Below are positions 27,698-37,800 of a stretch of DNA of 64,000 bases, one piece after another (positions within the stretch are counted from its first letter, which is position 1; every line of letters starts with the position of its first letter). Location: assembly GCA_964461135.1 (NCBI GenBank), contig CAYWTB010000008.1, positions 44,529-108,528 on the forward strand. Reading direction: 5' to 3'. The translations under genes and the position numbers were made by a program. Below the pieces are notes generated by a model. The model ran no database searches, was not told the DNA's origin, and saw only the letters and a program-made list of their open reading frames with translations. This DNA comes from RQOF01 sp964461135. Its GTDB lineage: Bacteria > Calditrichota > Calditrichia > RBG-13-44-9.

Positions 27698-27997
27698 ATG
27701 AAAGCTTCTCGATATCTTCTGCTGTTTACGGTATTGATTTTACTGGTATTGGGAATTGCTTATTCGTCATCCATGCCGGATGGGCTGGAAACAGTTGCCC
27801 GTAAATTACATTTCATATCTGCCGAAAGATCGTTGAACTGGTCACTGCTGAAATCATATCAGATATGTGAAAAATTGCCAGAGGTTGTCAATCATATTCT
27901 GTCTGCACTGGTGGGTAGTATTGTCCTGCTGTTTATGTCTTTTGGAATCGCCAGGTTAAGGGAGAGTAACCCCCAAAAAGATAAAGGGAATTCATGA
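27698..27997 (+). CDS. nikN: PDGLE-domain small subunit of the nickel transporter (NikN-like)
   Basis: This 99-residue protein has one N-terminal helix, a short loop with the diagnostic PDGLE motif (SSMPDGLETVA, residues about 25-35) and a second helix near the C-terminus. Such proteins replace CbiN beside CbiM in ECF metal transporters and help move metal into CbiM. It starts 3 bp after nikM and overlaps the next gene by 4 bp (ATGA). Confidence 0.88.
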   Translation: MKASRYLLLFTVLILLVLGIAYSSSMPDGLETVARKLHFISAERSLNWSLLKSYQICEKLPEVVNHILSALVGSIVLLFMSFGIARLRESNPQKDKGNS

Positions 27998-28761
27998 AAC
28001 ATGAATTTTTCGATCATCACCGCGAAGGGGACAGTATTATACACAAGCTGGATCCCCGCCTGAAACTGCTGATCATGACATCTTTCATTTTTTTGATTAT
28101 CCTTATTCCCTATCATCAGAAACAGCTGTTTTTATTTTACGGATTCATGCTTATTTTAACAGCCCTGCTAAGCAGAGTTTCGCTGCTACATTACCTTTCC
28201 AAACTGGTGAAACTATATCCGATGATTTTTTTTATATCAATATTTTTGCCATTTTTTCCGTCCGATTCCCATCAGTTCGTTCAGTTGGGGATGGTTAAAA
28301 TTTATGTTTCCGGGCTGCAGAAATTTATGCTTATCAATATCAAGTCGGTACTGGCCATGATGATGACGATCATTATGATATCTACTACCGATCTTATGAT
28401 GATATTGCGGGGCATGGAGAAACTGAAGATCCCAAAGATTTTTATTTCCATATTATCTTTCATGTACAGGTTTATTTTCCTGCTGATAGATGAAGTGGAA
28501 CGAATGAGCATGGCCTATCATTCCCGCTATCTTCAATTGCCTCTGATCAGAAGGATAAAAACCTTGGGACAGCTCATGGGAATGCTGTTCATCCGCACGT
28601 ATGAACGCGGAGAAAGAATCTATCTCGCCATGGAGTCACGTGGATTTGAAGGCCGGATTTTCACTCTGGGTGACCTTAACTGGAAACAAAGTGACAGCTG
28701 GTTAACAGTCCTGTATCTTATGATCCTGATCGTGCCGGTAGCTATTATGAATTTTAGGTGA
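27994..28761 (+). CDS. nikQ: ECF transporter transmembrane protein CbiQ/NikQ
   Basis: This 255-residue protein is the EcfT-type coupling component. After the N-terminal DHHREGDSIIHKLDPRLKLL come five helices and the two coupling-helix signatures with A-R-G-like motifs (MESRGFEGRIF is the second; YHSRYLQLP the first). It couples ATP hydrolysis by NikO to the substrate subunit NikM. The ATG overlaps the nikN stop. A small hairpin (28761-28785, CTGACT with AGTCAG) separates it from nikO. Confidence 0.93.
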   Translation: MKHEFFDHHREGDSIIHKLDPRLKLLIMTSFIFLIILIPYHQKQLFLFYGFMLILTALLSRVSLLHYLSKLVKLYPMIFFISIFLPFFPSDSHQFVQLGMVKIYVSGLQKFMLINIKSVLAMMMTIIMISTTDLMMILRGMEKLKIPKIFISILSFMYRFIFLLIDEVERMSMAYHSRYLQLPLIRRIKTLGQLMGMLFIRTYERGERIYLAMESRGFEGRIFTLGDLNWKQSDSWLTVLYLMILIVPVAIMNFR

Positions 28762-28790
28762 ACTGACTTCAAATGAGTCAGACAGTTTTT
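28761..28790 (+). terminator. hairpin with T run between nikQ and nikO
   Basis: CTGACT pairs with AGTCAG over a 7-base loop. The outer bases AACTG and CAGTT extend the stem with a bulge, and TTTTT follows. It may attenuate transcription into nikO or stabilise the upstream mRNA. The stem is short, so this is weak. Confidence 0.35.
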
Positions 28791-28799
28791 CTATTATAA

Positions 28800-29534
28800 A
28801 TGTTTATTACTATGAAAGCTGTTCATGCAAAAGAGTTGTATTACCAGTATCCCGACGGAACGCCGGCTCTAAAGGGGGTCTCTTTTGATGTCCCGGAAGG
28901 AGAGAAGCTGGCGATTATTGGTCCAAACGGATCGGGAAAATCTACCCTGATAACCCTGTTAAATGGTGTCAGGCAGGGAAGGGGAATGCTGGAAATATTC
29001 GACTATCCGTTAAACAATAAAAACATTAAAACTGTTAAGAAACTGGTTGGCCTGGTATTTCAGAATCCGGATGACCAGCTGTTTTGTCCCACTATTTTTG
29101 AGGACGTGGCTTTCGGACCGTTAAACCTGGGTCTCTCACCTGTGGAAGTGAGGGAGCGGGTGGAGGAAGCCCTGCACAGCGTGGGACTTGAAGGATATGA
29201 AAAGCGGTCTTCCTTTCATTTGAGTTTCGGTGAACGAAAACTGGCAAGTATTGCCACCGTTATGGCTATGGACCCCCGTTTAATCGCCCTGGATGAACCC
29301 ACCAGTAACCTGGACCTTGCCCACCGCCGAAAGATCATTCGGTGGCTCCAGAGCAGCAGCAACACGATTGTATTGACCACCCACGATCTGGATATGGCAC
29401 TGGAGACCTGTCAAAGGGTAATTCTACTGCAAAAAGGTTTTATTGTATCCGATGGTCCTGCTGCGGATATCCTGAAGCAGCAGGACTTACTGGAAAATAA
29501 CGATCTGGAGTTACCCATCCGTTACCAGCTTTAA
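28800..29534 (+). CDS. nikO: ABC transporter ATPase CbiO/NikO
   Basis: This 244-residue ATPase has Walker A (GPNGSGKST, about residues 41-49), Q-loop (LVFQNPDDQLFC), an ABC signature variant (LSFGERK in place of LSGGQ), Walker B with catalytic Glu (ALDEPTSNLD) and H-loop (TTHDLDMA). It powers the nickel ECF transporter and is the last gene of nikR-M-N-Q-O. The start may be ATG 28800 or the ATG four codons later; no ribosome site decides. Confidence 0.94.
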   Translation: MFITMKAVHAKELYYQYPDGTPALKGVSFDVPEGEKLAIIGPNGSGKSTLITLLNGVRQGRGMLEIFDYPLNNKNIKTVKKLVGLVFQNPDDQLFCPTIFEDVAFGPLNLGLSPVEVRERVEEALHSVGLEGYEKRSSFHLSFGERKLASIATVMAMDPRLIALDEPTSNLDLAHRRKIIRWLQSSSNTIVLTTHDLDMALETCQRVILLQKGFIVSDGPAADILKQQDLLENNDLELPIRYQL

Positions 29535-30208
29535 TTATTTAACCCGTTAAGGCAAAAGAATGCAGAAGGCCGAATGCAGAAACCGGAATTCGGCAAACGG
29601 GCAGGCCTCAAATTACAAAATAATAATAGTTTATAAGAATATTAAATTCCCGGTGAATAAATAAAATTGATATTATTCTTAATAATAACCCTTGAATTCT
29701 TTAGGTCTGGAAACCTTCCAAATAATTTTTACCAATTAAGAAAGATAAAACAATACACGGGGCAATTTGATTTTTTATTTCAATTTGGGTGATTGAAGGC
29801 CTGCACTTAATTAAATATTTAACCTTTCGTTTATCTTGAACTTTTCGGATAGAAATTTTGAGACATCGGTTAATTAGACTCTGGTGATAACCATTGCGGC
29901 GTCTGATATTAACGTCAGGGAAATGGGATTTTTCAAAAGGAGGTAGGACAGGATAACGTGCTGAGGGGAATAAAATTAATAAAAGTGCTGTTTTGCATGG
30001 GCCCCATATGCCCTATTCCTTCATAATACCAGAGAAAGTCCAGAACAGTACCGAAAAATACCAGACAGATAGTGAGTAATGAGCAATGTCAGAATAGATG
30101 GATTCGCCGAGGTCGGGAAAAAAGAACAAAGCTGCACCTCTGACAAAGGAATATGTTGCCTGATTTTGCTAACCCAATATTCCCGGTTTGCAACATAAAA
30201 CGGTTTTA
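29535..30208. other. intergenic region, no gene recognised
   Basis: About 670 bases. A purine-rich AAAAGGAGGT at 29936 looks like a ribosome site, but only a 22-codon frame follows it at 13 bases. Nothing else is supported. Confidence 0.35.
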
Positions 30209-30766
30209 TCATAGAAAAAAACTTTCATCAATGCACTGAACGCTGTCTGCCGGAACGGTCTTAAACTTTCCGGTCGTGCGATCTGCTCTCCAGACATGAT
30301 GAATCTCGGTGGTAATTTCATTGCGAACCAATTTAACCACTGCCACAATTTCCGGATCAGGCTCCTGGCGATAGTTACAGTTGCCAATAGATAGAATTTC
30401 GTCAGGGTGCAGTTCGGGAAGAATAACCATATCCAGAATTTTTAAATATGGTCTTCCCTCTGCGTCCCGGCGGGTGAGCTTGCAGAACCATAACAAATTG
30501 ACCGTTCCTTGGGTTACATGATCGATCACATATTCATCGCCTTCCGTGAAACCAAATACATATCCGGTTTTTTCTTCAAACCCTGCCGGAAAACTGTCCG
30601 GTCCGAATTCCGTGTCAATCAGTTCCCGGTATTCGGCCGGCAATTCGGATTTGCTTGAATCCGTAGAAACTGCTTTCTGGTCCGACTCTTTTTTTCCACA
30701 GGATAAAATAACCAGAAGCAGTACTACAATGATTTCGATATAATGCCTGTATATCATTTTTTCCAT
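30209..30766 (-). CDS. lipoprotein of unknown function
   Basis: This 185-residue protein has a lipoprotein signal ending in the lipobox VILSCGKKE (Cys near residue 23). A Ser/Glu-rich linker follows, then a compact domain of about 125 residues with PAGFEEKTGYVFGF and LKILDMVILPELHPDEIL. I do not recognise the family. The mature domain has three Cys (WFCKL, GNCNY and QCIDE) which could form disulfides. It is monocistronic, with large gaps on both sides. Confidence 0.6.
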   Translation of the reverse strand: MEKMIYRHYIEIIVVLLLVILSCGKKESDQKAVSTDSSKSELPAEYRELIDTEFGPDSFPAGFEEKTGYVFGFTEGDEYVIDHVTQGTVNLLWFCKLTRRDAEGRPYLKILDMVILPELHPDEILSIGNCNYRQEPDPEIVAVVKLVRNEITTEIHHVWRADRTTGKFKTVPADSVQCIDESFFL

Positions 30767-31691
30767 GTACCTGTATCTTTAAATTTTTAATATATTTCGG
30801 TATTGAATTTCAATAGATGCAAGCAGTGAATGTTATTGCTTGTATTCTATTTTTCCAACTATATATGTCTTTTACCATGTGGACTTTCAATAATTCAGAC
30901 TGCAAATTAATTAAATGTTTCATATGGACTTGCTATAAAATAACCATGGATCACCTCAAATCCAATATTTTAGTTGGCTGAGTGGGGATATCCATTGCCC
31001 CCGGAAGACGTCATTCTTAACAAACCAGTGTTTAATGTCAATCCACGGACGGAATACGGAAAAAAATGGAAATATCGTTTTTACAAAATAAATGGCATAA
31101 CGCTGTCTGGTAACTTCCCGCAAATTTTAGTCACGTTGTGGTAGATTTCAGCCGTTATAAAACCCGCTCCCAAATACAGTTTTTACCCGCTTTAATTCAT
31201 GAATTTAAGTAAATGACCGAGATCAGGAAAATAAAACTGCATCGTTCTTTAACCGGATGCGGCGAATGGTCACTGATTTTGAGATTCAAATGGAAGATTT
31301 TTTAAATAACCAAAGGGCATTGGGCACTAAATTCGCTTGATATATTCATCCATCAAACCAACTTTTAATAGCGCTGGCAATTTAAAAAATTATTATTAAC
31401 ATTAATGGGGTAAATGACAAATGGTAAACAGGGTTAGATCTGTGATAGGGCAGGTAATAAGGTGAAGTTCATTTAATGGGCAATTATCTCCCTGCCGGAT
31501 CGGGGCAAGGGGAAATTATATACAAGACCATAGAATCTTTAGAATCTTAACAGCCAAATGTAGATAAGTTCTCTGGTGGTCGGACCGGGGTGGGCCAAAG
31601 GATCAGAAATATATATGGTGGTAAATGAATGCATAAAACTGTTTAAGGGGCGTAATTCTCTCCTATATAATACCTGAAGGAAAATTATTTC
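30767..31691. other. large intergenic region, nothing recognised
   Basis: About 925 bases between the lipoprotein gene and threonine synthase. Every frame is full of stops, and I see no RNA or repeat. A palindromic TTTAATTCATGAATTTAAG lies near 31191. It may be a gene remnant too decayed to identify. Confidence 0.35.
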
Positions 31692-32861
31692 ATGAGTTAT
31701 CTTCGTCAACTTCGCTGTTCCGGCTGTAACCACACCTGTAATCCTGATAAGTTGTGGAATGTTTGTCCGCATTGTCATAAACCCCTGCTGGCTGAATATG
31801 ACTTGCAGGCAATTAAACAGGCAATCTCTCCCGGCGATTTGGTAAGCCGAGAAAAAAATATATGGCGGTTTCGGGAGGTTCTTCCGGTAAAGGATCCTTC
31901 ACATATGCTGAGTTTAGGTGAAGGTTGTACCCCGTTAATTCATGCACACCAATTGGAAGAAGCAACCGGTCTTAAACAGCTGTTCATCAAGGATGAAGGT
32001 ATTAATCCCACCGGATCTTTCAAGGCCAGGGGATTATGCGTGGCGGTCTCACGAGCCCGGGAGCTGGGGGCGGCTGCGCTATCCATTCCCTCCGCCGGTA
32101 ATGCGGCGGGTGCCATGTGTGCCTATGCTGCTGTGGGAGGATCGCCGGCCCATGTATACCTTCCGCAAGATGTTCCTCACAGCTTTATTGCAGAATGCCG
32201 GGGACTTGGCGCTACCGTGAATCTGGTTGAAGGCCTGATTTCAGCTTGCGGCAAAAAATCGTTGGAGGATTCCAGAAAGTTTGGCTGGTTCGATTTATCC
32301 ACTCTTAAGGAACCCTACCGGCTGGAAGGAAAGAAAACCATGGGTTACGAATTGGCGGAACAAATGGGATGGACTCTGCCTGAGGTTATCATCTACCCCA
32401 CTGGCGGGGGAACAGGATTTATCGGCATGTGGAAGGCTTTTGATGAAATGGAAGATTTGGGATGGATCGGACCTCAACGCCCACGCATGGTTTCGGTGCA
32501 GGCAGAAGGATGTGCTCCTATAGTGAAGGCATTCCGTGCAGGGAATAAGGATGCGGAAATGTGGACCAATGCCAGGACTATTGCTGATGGGTTACGTGTT
32601 CCCGCCGCTATCGGAGATTTCCTTATTCTCGATATTATCCGTAGAAGTGAGGGAACTGCTTTAACCGTTTCTGATATAGATATGATGGAAGGAGCAGGAC
32701 TTTTGGGCCGTACCCAGGGATTATTTGCCTCACCGGAAAGTGGTGCAACTATAGCAGCGATAATGAAGCTAAGAAAAGAAAAGTGGTTATCCTCAACCGA
32801 CCGTGTGGTCCTTTTTCATACCGGAAGCGGTTATAAATACAGCCATTTGTGGGAAAGATGA
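31692..32861 (+). CDS. thrC: threonine synthase
   Basis: This 389-residue fold-type II PLP enzyme makes threonine from O-phosphohomoserine. The N-terminus carries a zinc ribbon (Cys9, Cys12, Cys25, Cys28), as in the long archaeal-type threonine synthases. The PLP lysine is Lys111 in NPTGSFKARG, and the phosphate-binding glycine loop is PTGGGTGFIGMW. The ribosome site is AAGGAA, 10 bases upstream. There is no thrA or thrB next to it. A cysteate or related synthase is a less likely alternative. Confidence 0.92.
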   Translation: MSYLRQLRCSGCNHTCNPDKLWNVCPHCHKPLLAEYDLQAIKQAISPGDLVSREKNIWRFREVLPVKDPSHMLSLGEGCTPLIHAHQLEEATGLKQLFIKDEGINPTGSFKARGLCVAVSRARELGAAALSIPSAGNAAGAMCAYAAVGGSPAHVYLPQDVPHSFIAECRGLGATVNLVEGLISACGKKSLEDSRKFGWFDLSTLKEPYRLEGKKTMGYELAEQMGWTLPEVIIYPTGGGTGFIGMWKAFDEMEDLGWIGPQRPRMVSVQAEGCAPIVKAFRAGNKDAEMWTNARTIADGLRVPAAIGDFLILDIIRRSEGTALTVSDIDMMEGAGLLGRTQGLFASPESGATIAAIMKLRKEKWLSSTDRVVLFHTGSGYKYSHLWER

Positions 32862-32956
32862 ACTGGTTCAGGCCAGATTAAAACTTAGCAGGTTTAAAGA
32901 ACATAAACATTAAGAAACATGAAAAACAATTTTTTTGCCGGGAGCGGCTGCCTGAA

Positions 32957-34435
32957 TCATTGCCTGTTCTTAAATTTTTCATATAAATCGGACGCTTTTT
33001 TTCTAATGAATGCATATTCCATGCTGTTAAACGTATTATCATATGCAGCTTTTTCGGCGAATTCCCGGGCTTTGCCCATATCCTTCTTTGCCAGATATGC
33101 AATGGCTATTCGATATAAGTTATAAGGATTCTGTAAATTGGACCGCTGGTATTCCCCGATAGCTTTATCATAATTTTTTTCATGCAGGGCAATGCTTCCC
33201 AGCAGCTGGTGGTAATTCCAGCTCTGAAAGCGGTTTTCAGCCAATACAGTCGAATCATTCAGAAGATCGGCTTTTTGTTGCGCCTCCCGAATCTTGCTCT
33301 CAGCCAGGTCAATGTGTGCAAGAATTAACAGATAGAATCTTTTATGCAATTTTATGATTTCCGGTGGCAAAGCTGCTGGTTTTATGAGCTCAATTGATTG
33401 GGTGTATTTCGAAAAGGCTTCATCCGTTTTTCCCGCCTGCAGGTAAATCCGTCCCATGGCGTTGAGGATATCTGCCATGTGCAGAGTATCATTTATGGAT
33501 GCCGTTATGCGATAACTTTTATCCAGAACTTCCAGTGCCGCTTCATATTTTCCTTCATCCTGGTAAGAAACAGCTTCGGCAAAAAGTAGTGCGCGTTTCT
33601 GTTCTTCGGTGCTGGTTTTTTCCATGGCACCAATCAGTTCACTTCTTGCTTCCTCATGCTTTTGCAGAAAATTTAAATTGGTTGCAATACCGATATAAGA
33701 ATTGATAAAGGTAGGATCCACTTTCAAGGCCTTCCTGTAACTTTCGATAGAGGCCTGAAATTTACCCATTTTCATCAATAATTCCGCATAGGAATCATAG
33801 GGATTCGGATCTTCCGGGATGAGTTTGATATACTGGCGGAATGCCTCTTCCGCCTCATTATAATTTTTCAGGTATTTATGGGAATAACCTAACTGATTAT
33901 AGGGAGGGGAGTAATCTGGATTGATTTCGGTTGCACGTCGGTATTCGCCGATGGCCAGATTATAATCCTGCTGCGAAAAGTAATTAGTACCCAGAAAATC
34001 ATGGGATCTCTCGTCACCGGGATATAAGTTAACCAGTTGCTGAAAGTATTCCTGCTGTTTGGCCATAGCACCGGTTATTCCCGCCTCCACTCCCAGTATC
34101 AGCAGGCGTTCTCCCTCGGACACCTGCTCCGATAATTTTACCGCCCGGTTAAGATTGTTCAGTAATATGCTGGTATTGGGAGCGGTTATGGAAGCATATA
34201 CATAAGCGAGCGCAAAAGAGGTGTCTTCCCGGGCAGCTTTCAGAAAATGGCTGTAGGCTTCCTGAAAATGCAGTCTTTCCATCAGATCCCGCCCGTTTAA
34301 GAAATCCGTCAGGGCCTTTTGGGAGGTGGTGGTAACCTGTATTTTCCCTTTCTGGTTGCTACTGCATTGTAATCCGGCAGCTATCAGCACCATACCTACT
34401 AATAAAATTGCAATAGGTTTAACTTTCTTACACAT
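32957..34435 (-). CDS. TPR-repeat lipoprotein
   Basis: This protein of 492 residues has a lipoprotein signal (KPIAILLVGMVLIAAGLQC) and about ten TPR-like helical repeats (AYSHFLKAAREDTSFALAYVYA, YNLAIGEYRRATEINPDYSPPYNQLGYSHKYL, ASIESYRKALKVDPTFINSYIGIA). TPR proteins of this layout occur as assembly scaffolds or as sensors. The start is ATG at 34435 with GAGG upstream; an in-frame TTG 12 bases earlier is less likely. Monocistronic, convergent with thrC. Confidence 0.82.
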   Translation of the reverse strand: MCKKVKPIAILLVGMVLIAAGLQCSSNQKGKIQVTTTSQKALTDFLNGRDLMERLHFQEAYSHFLKAAREDTSFALAYVYASITAPNTSILLNNLNRAVKLSEQVSEGERLLILGVEAGITGAMAKQQEYFQQLVNLYPGDERSHDFLGTNYFSQQDYNLAIGEYRRATEINPDYSPPYNQLGYSHKYLKNYNEAEEAFRQYIKLIPEDPNPYDSYAELLMKMGKFQASIESYRKALKVDPTFINSYIGIATNLNFLQKHEEARSELIGAMEKTSTEEQKRALLFAEAVSYQDEGKYEAALEVLDKSYRITASINDTLHMADILNAMGRIYLQAGKTDEAFSKYTQSIELIKPAALPPEIIKLHKRFYLLILAHIDLAESKIREAQQKADLLNDSTVLAENRFQSWNYHQLLGSIALHEKNYDKAIGEYQRSNLQNPYNLYRIAIAYLAKKDMGKAREFAEKAAYDNTFNSMEYAFIRKKASDLYEKFKNRQ

Positions 34436-34840
34436 CCTGTTCCTCAAAACGGGTTAAATATCCATTGATATGTTTTTGACAACCGACATACATGATTTTG
34501 GTTTATAAAATAATAAGGGATTACCATTTTTACCAACAGAAATACTACGAAATCATGCCAGGATTGTTACATGAATTCTGAAAGGAATTGAATATTGGGG
34601 ATTTTCCTTAATTGGTTGTAAAGGTATTTCAGAAAATTGATTGTGAATCTCTCATACTGTTTGAGGGACGTTACCATAAATTTTATCTATTAAGGAAAGG
34701 AAATTCTGGAGAAAGACTGGAAAGATAAAATTTTTTTATCTTTTTTTATTTTTATTTGAAGAGGGTGACTTTAAATTTTCAAGGGAACTGAACCTTAGCG
34801 GTTTAAGACTGTTATAATAGATTCCGATAAAAGGATTAAT
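34436..34840. other. divergent promoter region
   Basis: About 400 bases between the TPR lipoprotein and the hybrid kinase. A 10-bp all-A/T hairpin (AAAGATAAAA with TTTTATCTTT, 34721-34743) precedes a T run. A perfect TATAAT at 34813-34818, 22 bp before the kinase ATG, is a candidate -10 box, but the -35 region is poor. Confidence 0.4.
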
Positions 34841-37800
34841 ATGAAAAAGAGTAAAAATGAAATTCTGAAACCCGGAAAGAATTTACCCCTGCGGGATATA
34901 TATAATAATGCTCCCGACGCAATTATTCTGGCGGATGCTCACACCGGTACCATTATTGATGCCAATAAAGCTGCCAAACGCCTGCTGGGAAAACCTTTAA
35001 AGGATATTATCGGGCTCAACATTACGGATATTCATCCGCCAGAAATCAGAGGGGATATTGAAAAGATATTTCGAACATTAAATACACAAAGCGGACACCG
35101 ATCAATAAAGAAACCATTGGAGACCTTTGTCTTACATTCCAATGGTTCGAAGATTCAGGTAGAAATTATAACTCAGCTTATCCGAATGAATGGAGTTTCT
35201 ATTACCCAGGGAATATTCAGAGACATCAGCCAGCGTAAAAAAATCGAAAACGCTTTAAGAGAGAGTAAAGAAAAATATAGAAATCTGGTGGAGCGGGCGA
35301 CGGATGGTATTTTGATTATTTCCGATGGAACTATTCGATATTGTAATTCCAGCCTGGCCCACATGGCCGGTTATAAAATGTCTGAACTGACCGGTAAACC
35401 ATTTCAGGATTTTCTGAACAAGGAATCAAAGTCACAACTGCTGGAGCGATATCACAAGCGGATCCAGGGATTTCCGGTCGAACAGGTATATGAGGCTACC
35501 ATTCATAGGAAAAATGGAGAAGTTTTATTGGTGGAGATAAATTCAGACCTAATCACTTATGAAGGACGGCCAGCAGTTTTGTCTATTATCCGTGACATAA
35601 CTATCAGGAAAAAATCGGAAGACGCCCTTAAAAAGATTAACAAACAACTCCATACACTGATTCATGCCATTCCTGATATGGTGTATTTTAAAGACATTGA
35701 GGGGCGTAATCTTTTATTTAACAAATCGTTTGCGGATTATGTCGGTAAAAGCTCCCACCATATTGAAGGGAAAAAAGACGATGAAATCCTGCCACCGGAA
35801 CTCGCAGAAAACTGTAAAAAGAGTGATAATGCAGTCTTTGAAAAAGGAAAAATCCAGAGGTTTGAAGAAAATTATAAAGGAAAGGTGGGTGAGGAAGAGC
35901 GCCATTTTGAAACCATTAAATCACCCATTTTTGATGGACAATACAACCTGATCGGACTGGTGGGCATCAGCCGGGATATTACCGACAGGAAAAGGGCGGA
36001 AAAGGAATTGCGTTTTCGGCTGGGTTCCCAGAATATTATCTCTTCTATCTTAGCAAAATTTACCAGGATAAAATGGCCGGATATTGATAAGGAAGTTGTA
36101 TTTACCCTCTACAAGGTGTGTGAATTTTTTAAGATTGAATTCGGTTCGGTTTTTCTTTTCTCAGACGGCTTATCCACCATCAGGAAAAAGTATGAGTGGG
36201 CGGATTCAAAAATTTCCCACAATAAAATAAATCATAATGAGTGGGAAACCAGCCAGTTCAGGGAAGTCATGCGAAAAATAAACCAATTTGAAACATTCTG
36301 CTTTTCCTCGCTAGATGAACTTCCCATTACAGCAAAGATTGAGAGAAAGCTGGCAAAGCAAATAGGTTTAAAATCCCTGTTAATTGAACCACTGGTTTCC
36401 GGTGGAAAAAAAATCCTGGGCACCCTGGTATTCACAAATTTCACTCAAAATAAAATCTGGAAAGATGAAGAGAAAACTCTGGTGCGGATTATAGGTGAGA
36501 TGATTGTTAATTTACTGGAAAGAAAACGTTCGAAGGAAACCCTGAGCACCGCCCAGGCCATCTTAAAAGCAGCCATTGAGCAGTCTCCGGCGGGAATAAT
36601 CATCGCAGATGCCCCGGATGTAAATATACGGGTTGCAAACCCGGCCGCATTAGACATCAGAGGAAAATCCGTGGATGAACTGACCCGGATTCCGGTTGAA
36701 TATCATCCCTCCCACTGGAAAGTATATTCGCAGGACGGCCGGCTTTTTAAGGGGGAGGAATTACCGTTGTCGCGGGCCATTCTGGAGGGCCATATTTCCA
36801 GTGATGTGGAAGTTATCATTCAGCGGGAAAGCGGTGAACAGCGCTGGGTGTCAGCCAATGCTGCACCCATTCGCAACAACGACGGAGAAATAGTAGCGGG
36901 CATAGTCATATTTCCTGATATAACCGAGCGTAAGCGGGCCCAGAAATTGTTGGAGATTCTAAATTCGGCAGCACTGGCCATGCAGAAAGCTCTGACTCAT
37001 GAGCAGATTTTTAAAGGGGTGGCCGGGGAATTCCGCAGACTGAATTATCATTGCATGATTTTTCCTTATGATGCAGATAACCGGCAAATGCGTTTCACAT
37101 ATTTAAGTTTTGACAATAAGGCTATTCAACGAGTAGAACGGCTGCTGAGAATCCGTTATCAGGATTTTTCGGTTTCTGTTGAAGATATTGGTCTTTATGG
37201 CAGGATTATTTATGATAAGGAAACCATCTTTATCCAAGATACGGAATCGGCATTGCGTAATATCCTGCCGACTGGAATAAAACGCCATGCCGGAAAGATT
37301 ATCCGTCTGCTGAGGGTGCCCCACACCATTGCCGCCCCGCTGATTGTCTCCGGTAAAGTTATGGGGGCAATTTCTGTTCAATCGGATGATTTAAAAAAAG
37401 ATGATATTCCGGCTATCAAAGCTTTTGCCCACCAGATATCCGCCGCCTGGCACAAAGCTACTCTGCTGGCCAGTCTGCAGCAAAGCATGGCCGAATTAAA
37501 ACAAACCCAGGAACAACTCATCCAGGCCCAGAAGATGGAGGCGGTTGGAAAACTGGCCGGAGGAATCGCCCACGATTTCAATAATTTGCTGACCGTGATA
37601 CGCGGATATTCGGAAATTTTACTTTCTCAGACCGATAAAACGGACAAATCTTACCGCAATATCCTCCAGATAGAAAAAGCGGGAAAAAGTGCAGAGACTC
37701 TCATTCGGCAGCTGCTGGCTTTCGGCCGTAAACAGATTTTGAATCCCAAAGTGATAAACATCAATACCCTTCTGCGTGAAATGGAGCCCATGCTGGAGCG

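Noticed and set aside
29936..30030. short frame after a perfect AAAAGGAGGT
   Set aside because: Only 22 codons, long spacing, and no sign of conservation that can be judged here.
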